Part shown: piece after piece, positions 1 to 5,156 of the stretch | How the letters are laid out: each line of letters starts with the position of its first letter | How positions within the stretch are numbered: the first letter of the stretch is position 1 | Assembly: GCA_030052355.1 (NCBI GenBank) | Contig: JASIGS010000146.1 | Coordinates: 1-8,558 of the forward strand | From: Streptosporangiaceae bacterium | GTDB lineage: Bacteria > Actinomycetota > Actinomycetes > Streptosporangiales > Streptosporangiaceae | Direction: 5' to 3' | DNA length: 8,558 bases | The notes under the pieces: model-generated | The model's database searches: none | The model's input: the letters and a program-made list of their open reading frames with translations, nothing else | What the model was told of the DNA's origin: nothing | Translations under genes and position numbers: made by a program

Positions 1-1445
1 ACGGGCGCGGGCGCACCGGGCTGACCGGCAGGCCCGGCTGGCTGGCTAGCGGGCCCTGCGGACCTGGGCGGCCCCGCAGACGGCCTGGAAGACCCGGAAG
101 ACGGCCTCGGAGGCCCGGCGGAAGGTGCGGAGCGCTGGCTGGCCGGGCGGCCGGGCTCTGCCGGTACGGCGGGCGGTGGCGCACTGTCGAGGCCCCGCTC
201 GAGCCGGGCGACGCGCTCGGCGAGGGCGGAGTCGTCCCCGCCCGACGGCAGCAGCACCTGGGCGCACATCAGCTCGAGCAGCAGCCGGGGCGACGTCGCC
301 CCGCGCATCTCAACCAGGCCAGCACTGATCACCTCGGCGGCCCTGGTGAGCCGTGCCTGTCCGAAGCTGGCCGCCTGCGTGCCCAGCCGCTCGAGCCGGT
401 CGGCAGGTGCCTCGATCAGGCCGGTGGATGTCGCATCTGGCACCGCGCAGACGATGATCAGGTCCCGCAGCCTGTCGAGCAGGTCGGCCGCGAACCGGCG
501 CGGGTCGTGGCCAGCCTCGACGACCTGGTCGATGGCGTGGAAGACCGCCGCGCCGTTGCCAGCGGCGAAAGCATCGACCACGTCGTCGAGCAGCGCGTCG
601 TCGGTGTACCCCAGCAGCGCGACGGCGCGCTCGTAGCGCAGGCCATCCTCGTCCGACCCGGCTATGAGCTGGTCAAGCACCGACAGAGCGTCGCGGACAG
701 AGCCGGCCCCCGCGCGGATGACGATGGGCAGCACGGCGGCTTCGTAGGGAACGCCCTCGCTGGCGAGGATCTGCTCCAGGAGCTCGCGCAGCACCGCAGG
801 CGGGACGAGCCGGAAGGGGTAGTGGTGCGTCCGCGACCTGATCGTCGGGATGACCTTCTCCGGCTCCGTCGTCGCGAAGACGAACTTCAGGTGCGGCGGG
901 GGCTCCTCGACCAGCTTCAGCAGCGCGTTGAAGCCCCCACCGGTCACCATGTGGGCCTCGTCGATGATGTAGATCTTGTACCTGCTGGATACCGGCGCGT
1001 AGAAGGCACGTTCCCGCAGGTCCCGGGCGTCATCGACGCCGCCATGCGAGGCAGCATCGATTTCGATCACGTCGATGCTGCCGGGTCCGGCGGGCGCCAG
1101 CGCCACGCAGGAGGCGCACTTTCCGCACGGATCGGGCGTCGGCCCTTGCTCGCAGTTAAGGGAACGAGCCAGGATGCGGGCACTCGACGTCTTGCCGCAG
1201 CCGCGCGGGCCACTGAAGAGATAGGCGTGGTGGACCCGGCCGCTGCGCAGCGCCTGCCTGAGCGGCTCGGTGACGTGATCCTGGCCCTTGACCTCGGCGA
1301 AGGTGCCCGGGCGGTACCTGCGGTACAGCGCAAGCGGCGGGGCCGGAGCAGCCGGCGTCGCGGCGCCGGGGTCACCAGCTGCGGGGGGAACGGGCCGCGG
1401 CGCGTCCGGGGAGCCTGAGCTGCGACTCGGGTTATCTCCTGCCAT
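1..1445 (-). CDS. dnaX: DNA polymerase III subunit gamma/tau (partial, C-terminus beyond window)
   Basis: Clamp-loader ATPase subunit of the replicative polymerase; it loads the beta sliding clamp and organises the holoenzyme in the cytoplasm. Reading the minus strand from ATG at 1445 gives 481 codons open to the window edge. Seen: conserved opening LALYRRYRPGTF at residues 38-49; Walker A GPRGCGKTSS (79-88, Lys85); zinc-binding cysteines C98, C107, C110 and C113 in the C-x8-C-x2-C-x2-C spacing of DnaX; then the Walker B stretch IYIIDEAH and sensor-1 FVFATTEPEK; AAA+ lid and collar follow; the visible end is a Pro/Ala/Ser/Gly linker (RPSSGSSRPSAGPP) typical of tau. The only in-frame start gives a 37-residue Pro/Ala-rich extension before the conserved core, longer than the usual few residues. 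A weak AGGA lies 8-9 bases upstream. The gene sits just downstream of the SRP RNA and has no evident promoter of its own, so co-transcription is likely. Whether a frameshift produces gamma cannot be judged here. Confidence 0.97.
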   Translation of the reverse strand, partial: MAGDNPSRSSGSPDAPRPVPPAAGDPGAATPAAPAPPLALYRRYRPGTFAEVKGQDHVTEPLRQALRSGRVHHAYLFSGPRGCGKTSSARILARSLNCEQGPTPDPCGKCASCVALAPAGPGSIDVIEIDAASHGGVDDARDLRERAFYAPVSSRYKIYIIDEAHMVTGGGFNALLKLVEEPPPHLKFVFATTEPEKVIPTIRSRTHHYPFRLVPPAVLRELLEQILASEGVPYEAAVLPIVIRAGAGSVRDALSVLDQLIAGSDEDGLRYERAVALLGYTDDALLDDVVDAFAAGNGAAVFHAIDQVVEAGHDPRRFAADLLDRLRDLIIVCAVPDATSTGLIEAPADRLERLGTQAASFGQARLTRAAEVISAGLVEMRGATSPRLLLELMCAQVLLPSGGDDSALAERVARLERGLDSAPPPAVPAEPGRPASQRSAPSAGPPRPSSGSSRPSAGPPRSAGPASQPAGPAGQPGAPAP

Positions 1446-1467
1446 GACCCCATCCTGGCGGAAGTAA

Positions 1468-1559
1468 GGGACCCCTCGCACACCCGACAGAGCCCGCGTA
1501 CCCTTGCTGCCTTCCGGCCCTGGGGGGGTTGGCGGGTTGAACGCCGTGCGAGGGGTCTG
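1468..1559 (-). ncRNA. ffs: Signal recognition particle RNA, small bacterial type (4.5S RNA)
   Basis: RNA scaffold of the signal recognition particle; it binds Ffh and promotes co-translational targeting of membrane and secreted proteins. On the minus strand the universally conserved apical part reads CAGGGCCGGAAGGCAGCA, with a GGAA tetraloop (complement of 1512-1515) and the flanking asymmetric internal loop bound by the Ffh M domain. The ends pair strongly: GACCCCUCGCAC (from 1557) with GUGCGAGGGGUC (to 1470), giving a single long hairpin of about 90 nt, the size of the short bacterial form without an Alu domain. Exact ends are inferred from the pairing. The next gene, dnaX, starts about 22 nt beyond the 3' end on the same strand. 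Confidence 0.93.
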
Positions 1560-1565
1560 CCCGCC

Positions 1566-1571
1566 AGTGTA
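1566..1571 (-). promoter_or_regulatory. Probable -10 element of the SRP RNA promoter
   Basis: On the minus strand TACACT lies about 7 bases before the predicted 5' end of the SRP RNA, the correct spacing for a housekeeping-sigma -10 box. No good -35 hexamer is visible 16-19 bases further upstream (the region reads GC-rich, CCGGAC). The call rests on the -10 match and position only. It would serve SRP RNA and probably dnaX. Confidence 0.4.
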
Positions 1572-1700
1572 GCCATGGCGTGAGGGCGGTCCGGCCAGCA
1601 CCGGCCCCGACCGGCGCCGGCCAGCGCGTGCCAGCCAGGGCCAGCCAGCACACGGCCGCTACTGGCCTGCTACTGCGCGTCTACCGGTAAGATCTCCGGC

Positions 1701-1788
1701 GGAGGATTCGCCTAGTGGCCTAGGGCGCACGCTTGGAAAGCGTGTTGGGGGCAACCCCTCGCGAGTTCGAATCTCGCATCCTCCGCCA
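1701..1788 (+). tRNA. tRNA-Ser (anticodon GGA), CCA encoded
   Basis: Serine tRNA reading UCC/UCU codons. The acceptor stem GGAGGAT (1701-1707) pairs with ATCCTCC (1778-1784), with discriminator G at 1785 and CCA at 1786-1788. The anticodon stem CACGC/GCGTG (1728-1732, 1740-1744) encloses the loop TTGGAAA, placing GGA at 1735-1737. The long variable arm (GGGG, GCAA, CCCC) is the class II hallmark of serine tRNAs, and the T arm contains GTTCGAATC. A possible -10 (TAAGAT, 1688-1693) precedes it with no clear -35. The 3' end of tRNA genes is a common integration site for mobile elements; no second copy of this 3' end is seen within the window. Confidence 0.97.
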
Positions 1789-1815
1789 CGCTGACCTGCT
1801 GAAACGCCGATCGTT

Positions 1816-1842
1816 AACCCTGAGACGCCGACGCCTCGGGTT
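1816..1842 (+). terminator. Weak hairpin downstream of tRNA-Ser, possible terminator
   Basis: AACCCTGAG (1816-1824) and CTCGGGTT (1835-1842) can pair over 8 bp with one bulged T and a 10-nt loop. It lies 28 bases after the tRNA CCA end. There is no T tract, so this would be a U-less terminator at best. The rest of 1789-1989 shows no gene with a credible start or ribosome binding site. Confidence 0.3.
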
Positions 1843-1989
1843 GCGGTGGGCTCATTTGCGCGCTCACTCCACCGCTGCGGATCGTCCAGCTCGCGTGTCT
1901 GCCGGTGCAGTTATGCCTGGTCAGAGGGATCACGGAAGGCCCTGAACGGAGGAGTACCGGGCCGATGATCATCTGTTGAACGCGCGTGG

Positions 1990-2442
1990 TTAGTTGCGTG
2001 TGGCGCGTCGGCCTCGGCTGGTTTGGGGCAGCCCGCGAGTCAGGCTGCGTGCGCCATCCTCAAACCGGGTGATTAGATCCGGATCAACGGGTGGCTGGCC
2101 CAATGCGTCGCAGCATGCAGGCTTGGTCCGCGGCTCCTCTGGCTCCGAGATTCCGAGGATCTCGTAGAGCAGGCGGTATGGATTCTCGGTGCGGGAGTGC
2201 TCAGCTACCACCAGCAAGATGCAGCGATCAGGCGACTCGAAGCACGTGAGCAGACGCCAGGCGGCGTAGAGGTCAAGTCGGCAGACATTAGAAATAGACG
2301 CGCCAGCCAGGCGGACGCCTGCCGCTGCGCATCCCCGGCGGCGGATGTCATCGACTGCGAGGTCTAAGGCGGCCTTAGGCTTGCCTTTGAGCGAGGAGAT
2401 CTGCGCGGCTGCCAGACGCGTGGGGACAGTAGTGACAGTCAG
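1990..2442 (-). CDS. Putative toxin-like protein, RelE/ParE-like, CTG start
   Basis: An uninterrupted minus-strand frame of 150 codons ending in TAA at 1990. The frame is open back to a stop at 2571-2569, but between that stop and 2217 there is no ATG, GTG or TTG; the best start is CTG at 2442, preceded by GGAGG with a 4-nt gap, the same SD spacing as the ATG of the gene at 3972. The product then begins with TVTTVPTRLAAAQ. A later TTG (2217) would remove half the protein and has no SD. Visible features: a basic segment around K19-K23, then VCRLDLYAAWRLL (53-65), a hydrophobic strand ILLVVAEH (75-82), then ENPYRLLYEILGI (86-98), which resemble the strand pattern and basic/His positions of RelE/ParE toxins; the C-terminal 50 residues are acidic then basic. 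It lies 20 bases after a helix-turn-helix gene, the layout of an antitoxin-toxin operon. Family assignment is inference; it could also be a non-toxin partner, or a gene weakened by an ATG-to-CTG change. Confidence 0.55.
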   Translation of the reverse strand: MTVTTVPTRLAAAQISSLKGKPKAALDLAVDDIRRRGCAAAGVRLAGASISNVCRLDLYAAWRLLTCFESPDRCILLVVAEHSRTENPYRLLYEILGISEPEEPRTKPACCDALGQPPVDPDLITRFEDGARSLTRGLPQTSRGRRATRN

Positions 2443-2451
2443 GTGTCCTCC
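2440..2451 (-). promoter_or_regulatory. Shine-Dalgarno and CTG start of the toxin-like gene
   Basis: On the minus strand GGAGG (complement of 2447-2451), a 4-nt gap ACAC, then CTG (2442-2440). It begins 12 bases after the stop codon of the upstream HTH gene, so translation by termination and reinitiation is plausible. CTG starts are rare and weak, which would keep the downstream product scarce relative to the upstream one. Confidence 0.5.
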
Positions 2452-2462
2452 CGCGCGGACGA

Positions 2463-2948
2463 CTACCCGAGTTCGCGGCGGGCCTGCTCCAGGTCGGCTT
2501 GCGACGGAATGTATTCGTCGGCCAGCTCTCCTGCCCGCAGCTGGCGCAGCGCCTCGGCCAGCTGCCCGTTAGCGTGGTCCGCCTTGTCTTGCGCTGACCA
2601 CCAGACATAGTCGCGCAGCTCCCGGATCCGGCCCAGCCGTCGCAGCTCGCTGACCAGAGCTTGCACCCGCATGAGGCTGTCCACAGTTACCTCATGCCGC
2701 CGGTGCCGCACAGCGGGTGTTAGCACGCCCTCGCGGCGCCACGCCTCCACTGTCGTCCGGGACACCTGGAGCAAGCGCGCTGCGACCGCAACCGAAACGC
2801 TGGGAAGCTCGCTGCGGCGGTGCTCCAGGAGCACGCTCGCGGCCTGCCTGACGTCGCGTTCGTCCAACCGCCCAGCGGCGATGTCGGACAGCACGGCCAC
2901 TTCACCCACTATCCGCTCGGCGTGCTCATACTCGCTGGTGACCGCCAC
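2463..2948 (-). CDS. Helix-turn-helix protein, probable antitoxin/autorepressor
   Basis: A 161-residue protein starting at GTG 2948, with GGAAGGG six bases upstream. Residues 51-78 form a helix-turn-helix of MerR/excisionase type: SVSVAVAARLLQVSRTTVEA followed by WRREGVL. After it come HEVTVDSLMRVQALVSELRR and a charged, helical C-terminal region (residues 100-160) suited to dimerisation or partner binding, including the unusual pair of tryptophans in YVWWSAQ (104-110). An N-terminal helical region rich in Glu/Asp/Arg precedes the HTH. It is followed 20 bases later by the toxin-like frame and preceded by an inverted repeat overlapping a promoter, so it probably represses its own operon. No specific named family is recognised beyond the HTH; the antitoxin role is inferred from context. 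Confidence 0.75.
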   Translation of the reverse strand: MAVTSEYEHAERIVGEVAVLSDIAAGRLDERDVRQAASVLLEHRRSELPSVSVAVAARLLQVSRTTVEAWRREGVLTPAVRHRRHEVTVDSLMRVQALVSELRRLGRIRELRDYVWWSAQDKADHANGQLAEALRQLRAGELADEYIPSQADLEQARRELG

Positions 2949-2965
2949 ATCATGCCCTTCCGAAC

Positions 2966-3003
2966 CTGAACAGAATTATGCCATAACTGTTCAGCTCCCT
3001 CAA
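2966..3003 (-). promoter_or_regulatory. Promoter with overlapping inverted-repeat operator for the HTH/toxin-like operon
   Basis: On the minus strand TTGAGG (complement of 2998-3003) and CATAAT (complement of 2975-2980) are separated by exactly 17 bp, a good housekeeping-sigma promoter with transcription expected near 2968, about 20 bases before the GTG start. The plus strand shows the perfect inverted repeat CTGAACAG (2966-2973) / CTGTTCAG (2987-2994) with a 13-bp spacer, itself containing TTAT-GCC-ATAA. One arm lies in the -35/-10 spacer and the other at the start site, so a bound dimer would block polymerase. The HTH product of 2463-2948 is the obvious candidate ligand. Confidence 0.65.
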
Positions 3004-3225
3004 CTGCCCGACAGTACTCCACGGGCGCCGAGAGTTGCTCTCACGCCAGGTGGATCACCAGCGGTAATCCTCGCCAAGTACTCACGCGATACCGACTCCT
3101 CGAGGGTGAGGCCGACTGTAGCCGAGACCGATCCGCCAGCGGCTGGGCTCAGTTTTGGGCTCATTCACTCTCGGTCAGGACGGGCCCGGGCATCAAAGAA
3201 GCGGCCCTTCCGTCGCCGCGACTGC
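3004..3225. other. Divergent intergenic stretch between two toxin-antitoxin-type operons
   Basis: No frame here has a credible start and ribosome binding site, and the protein-like character of the neighbouring genes is absent. The only structure seen is a 7-bp direct repeat GGGCTCA at 3145-3151 and 3157-3163 with a 12-bp period. No terminator or RNA gene is evident. The two operons point away from each other from this stretch. Confidence 0.5.
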
Positions 3226-3261
3226 TTCACCACGTATTACGTTATCCGTTATACTTAACGG
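3226..3261 (+). promoter_or_regulatory. higBA promoter and operator; likely leaderless start
   Basis: TATACT at 3250-3255 is a strong -10 box; a partial -35 (TTCACC, 3226-3231) lies 18 bp upstream. The inverted repeat CCGTTA (3246-3251) / TAACGG (3256-3261) with a 4-bp centre surrounds the -10, and an extra CGTTA copy at 3240-3244 lies in the same helical region. A start site 7-9 bases after the -10 falls on or just before the ATG at 3264. There is no purine-rich Shine-Dalgarno before that ATG, which fits a leaderless mRNA. Autorepression by HigA or HigB-HigA at this repeat is the expected mode for the family. Confidence 0.6.
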
Positions 3262-3263
3262 GC

Positions 3264-3557
3264 ATGATCGCATCCTTCCGGGACAAGGGGACCGAGGATC
3301 TGTTCGACGGGCGCGAGAGCAAGCAGGCACGGAAGTGCTGCCCCTCTGACCTCGTGCGGGTGGCCAGGAGGAAGCTGGACCAGCTCAACCAGGCGGTGGT
3401 CTTAGGCGACCTGCGGGCGGCGCCGAGCAATCGGCTGGAGAAGCTGAAGGGCGAGCGGGAGGGGCAGTACTCGATCCGCATCAACGATCAGTGGCGAGTT
3501 TGCTTCCGGTGGGCCGAATCCGGCGCGGAGGAAGTCGAGATCGTCGACTACCACTAG
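3264..3557 (+). CDS. higB: HigB-type toxin, RelE superfamily (type II toxin-antitoxin)
   Basis: A 97-residue toxin; family members are ribosome-dependent mRNA endonucleases that cut translated messages in the cytoplasm. Seen: opening MIASFRDKGTEDLF, the RKLDQLNQA helix (36-44), NRLEKLKG (56-63), QYSIRINDQWRVCFRW (68-83) and the C-terminal VDYH, all characteristic of HigB; length matches the usual 90-100 residues. The C-terminal Asp-Tyr-His (95-97) corresponds to residues reported as important for activity in Proteus HigB. The toxin precedes its antitoxin, the reversed gene order typical of hig loci, and higA begins 13 bases after its stop. It appears intact, so an active toxin is expected. 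Translation probably begins without a leader. Confidence 0.93.
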   Translation: MIASFRDKGTEDLFDGRESKQARKCCPSDLVRVARRKLDQLNQAVVLGDLRAAPSNRLEKLKGEREGQYSIRINDQWRVCFRWAESGAEEVEIVDYH

Positions 3558-3570
3558 GCAGAGGACAGAG

Positions 3571-3885
3571 ATGGCGCAGGTGAGGATACCGTCCGACCGG
3601 CCGCCGACGCCGCCGGGCGAGATGTTGCTTGAGGAGTTCATCAGGCCGCTGGGCATGACCCAGGCGGAGCTTGCGGACCGGATCGGGGTCTCGTACGTGC
3701 GGCTTAACGAGATCGTAAATGGCAGGCGCGGCATCACTCCGTCAACAGCGCTTCGTCTGGCCAAGGCACTCGGCACTACTCCGCAGTTCTGGCTGAATGG
3801 CCAGCTTGCAGCTGACTTGTACCGCGCCTCCCACGACGAGGAAGAACTCCGGCAACTGGACCGCATCGAGCCAGTCGCGCGCTGA
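3571..3885 (+). CDS. higA: HigA-type antitoxin, HTH DNA-binding protein
   Basis: A 104-residue antitoxin that neutralises HigB by direct binding and represses the operon. Seen: the PPGEMLLEEFIRPLGMTQAE opening of the HigA family (14-33), an XRE-type helix-turn-helix from about 29 to 70 (TQAELADRIGVSYVRLNEIV, then NGRRGITPSTALRLAKALG), and the family's FWLNGQLAADLY segment (73-84). The start ATG has AGAGGA about 7 bases upstream and lies 13 bases after higB, so the two are co-transcribed. Length and domain layout are normal and nothing appears broken. It probably binds the inverted repeat at 3246-3261. Confidence 0.93.
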   Translation: MAQVRIPSDRPPTPPGEMLLEEFIRPLGMTQAELADRIGVSYVRLNEIVNGRRGITPSTALRLAKALGTTPQFWLNGQLAADLYRASHDEEELRQLDRIEPVAR

Positions 3886-3971
3886 GCACCTGGCCGCGCT
3901 TCAGGGCGTGATGTCCATGATGGTCGCTCCGGTTCGTCGTACTGAGGGCTACGCGAAGTGACGGAGGAGCC

Positions 3972-4322
3972 ATGAAGTACATGCTGATGTTCTGGGACGA
4001 CGACTCCGCGGAGGCACCGGCCGCCGGCGGAGCGGCAGCGCTGACGGCCATCCGGTCCTGGGTGGACGAGATGACCGCCAGGGGGATACGGCTGCACGGG
4101 AGCTCTCTCAGCTATGCCACGGAGGCCAGGATCGTCCGAGTCCGCGAGGGCCAGACGCTGGTCTCGGACGGGCCGTACGCCGAGACCAAGGAGCAGATAG
4201 GCGGTTACGACGTGATCGAGTGCCCGGACCTGGACACCGCCATTGAGGTCGCCGCTGCGCACCCGCTCGCCAGCACAGCCACGGTCGAGGTGCGGCCCCT
4301 CGGCGACTTTCCTGGCGACTAG
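3972..4322 (+). CDS. YCII/DGPF-domain protein
   Basis: A 116-residue small protein of the YCII-related superfamily (DGPF domain), a dimeric ferredoxin-like alpha+beta fold; biochemical role mostly unassigned. Seen: the opening MKYMLMFWDDD, and LVSDGPYAETKEQIGGYDVI (63-82), where DGPY (66-69) stands for the DGPF signature, then DLDTAIEVAAAHP (86-98) and VEVRPL (105-110). The start is fixed by GGAGG four bases before ATG. In actinobacteria such genes often precede an ECF sigma factor gene; here none follows, and the next gene is an acetyltransferase about 107 bases away. The gap of 86 bases after higA argues for a separate promoter, though none is clear. Confidence 0.9.
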   Translation: MKYMLMFWDDDSAEAPAAGGAAALTAIRSWVDEMTARGIRLHGSSLSYATEARIVRVREGQTLVSDGPYAETKEQIGGYDVIECPDLDTAIEVAAAHPLASTATVEVRPLGDFPGD

Positions 4323-4429
4323 CGCGTCGCTGAGCCGCTCGGCGATCGCGTGGACGATGACCCACGCGCTTGCAGCGTGGTGGTCCCGGCGCGAGACTGC
4401 TCGTCTGGCCTGGCGGAAGGAGAATTCCG

Positions 4430-5074
4430 GTGACACAGGAAACGGTGTCCGCACGCGGCGGCTCCCAGGCCGTTCGCGCCGCCCGCCGCGACGAGGCGGC
4501 CCTGCTCGGCGAAGTGCTGGCCGACGCCTTTGCCGAGGACCCGGTCTTCGCCTGGCTGATCCCGCCGGGGCTGCGCCGCCGGGATGACCGCCTGCGCATG
4601 TTCTTCACCAGCATGAGCCGCGCTTACCTCCGGCGCGGCAAGCCGTGCTACGTCACCGGCGACGCCTCGGCCGCTGCGCTGTGGGCCGCTCCCGGTTCAT
4701 GGGCGATGCCGTTCAGCCAGGTGGTCCTGGAAGCGGTGCCCAACACACTGGCCTTGCGTGCAAGGCTTTTCCGCGCGCTGCGCACGCAGCTGCAGATCGA
4801 ACACCTGCACACCAGCCAGTCATCGCCGCACTGGTACCTCAGTTACCTGGGCACCCGCCTCGGTCGGCAGGGCCAGGGGCTGGGCACTCAGCTACTGCAG
4901 GAGGTCCTGGCCGGGGCGGACAGCGACGCCGTGCCCGCGTACCTGGAGTCCTCCAACGAGAGCAACCTGCCGCTCTATGAACGCAACGGCTTCCGCGTCG
5001 TCGGCGAACTGCGGGCCCTGGGTCACGGGCCCGCCATCTGGCGCATGTGGCGCGAACCTCAGCCCCGCGCCTGA
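4430..5074 (+). CDS. GNAT-family N-acetyltransferase
   Basis: A 214-residue protein that should transfer an acetyl group from acetyl-CoA to an unknown amine. The acetyl-CoA binding motif A is visible as YLGTRLGRQGQGLGTQLLQE (residues 141-160), with R/Q-x-x-G-x-G spacing, followed by motif B-like SNESNLPLYERNGF near residue 180 and a C-terminal strand WRMWREP. The GTG start at 4430 is chosen because AAGGAG lies seven bases upstream; the ATG 60 bases earlier has no ribosome binding site and adds a poor sequence. An N-terminal ADAFAEDPVFAWLIP segment is common in actinobacterial GNAT proteins of this size. A strong hairpin follows the stop codon. Substrate cannot be inferred. Confidence 0.9.
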   Translation: MTQETVSARGGSQAVRAARRDEAALLGEVLADAFAEDPVFAWLIPPGLRRRDDRLRMFFTSMSRAYLRRGKPCYVTGDASAAALWAAPGSWAMPFSQVVLEAVPNTLALRARLFRALRTQLQIEHLHTSQSSPHWYLSYLGTRLGRQGQGLGTQLLQEVLAGADSDAVPAYLESSNESNLPLYERNGFRVVGELRALGHGPAIWRMWREPQPRA

Positions 5075-5075
5075 G

Positions 5076-5100
5076 CGCGCGGCGGCAGCTATGCCGCGCG
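5076..5100 (+). terminator. Hairpin terminator after the acetyltransferase gene
   Basis: CGCGCGGC (5076-5083) and GCCGCGCG (5093-5100) are perfectly complementary with a 9-nt loop, starting two bases after the acetyltransferase stop. There is no T tract, as is common for terminators in high-GC actinobacteria. The convergent MFS gene ends at 5142, so insulation of the two transcripts is useful here. Confidence 0.5.
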
Positions 5101-5136
5101 GGCACGAAGGCGCTGCCGTCATCATCGGCAAGGTTG

Positions 5137-5156
5137 CCGGTTCAGGAGCTGACCGG
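5137..5156 (-). terminator. Hairpin spanning the MFS gene stop codon
   Basis: CCGG-T-TCAG (5137-5145) pairs with CTGACCGG (5149-5156) around a 3-nt loop, giving an 8-bp stem with one bulged T. It includes the MFS stop codon (5142-5144). No T tract follows on the minus strand. It may help terminate or stabilise the exporter transcript; this is a structural reading only. Confidence 0.3.

Noticed and set aside
507..1418. Long plus-strand open frame of 303 codons
   Set aside because: It is antisense to dnaX, whose motifs are unmistakable on the other strand; the frame is open only because of high GC, and its translation is Arg/Gly-rich without recognisable motifs.
1067..1651. Minus-strand frame of 194 codons across the dnaX start and the SRP RNA
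   Set aside because: It runs through the structured SRP RNA and an out-of-frame part of dnaX; its composition is Arg/Ala-rich and without motifs.
1590..1656. Repeated GCCAGC motifs upstream of the SRP RNA
   Set aside because: Four copies at irregular spacing in a very GC-rich stretch; no period or symmetry that would mark a CRISPR, iteron or operator.
1760..1788. Attachment site for an integrated element at the tRNA 3' end
   Set aside because: No second copy of the tRNA 3' sequence and no integrase gene are present in the window, so it is not annotated as an att site.
1951..1980. ATG after GGAGGAG near 1950 as a small gene
   Set aside because: The frame stops after four codons (MIIC).
1990..2217. 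TTG at 2217 as the start of the toxin-like gene (75 residues)
   Set aside because: It would begin in the middle of a hydrophobic strand, has no ribosome binding site, and discards 75 upstream codons of protein-like sequence in the same frame.
2671..3258. Plus-strand frame of 195 codons
   Set aside because: It is antisense to the HTH gene and runs through the divergent promoter region; no ribosome binding site or recognisable motif.
4370..4429. ATG at 4370 as start of the acetyltransferase
   Set aside because: No ribosome binding site precedes it, and the GTG at 4430 has AAGGAG at the proper distance.
3402..4454. Minus-strand frame of 350 codons
   Set aside because: It is antisense to higBA, the YCII gene and the start of the acetyltransferase gene, all of which have clear family motifs and ribosome binding sites.
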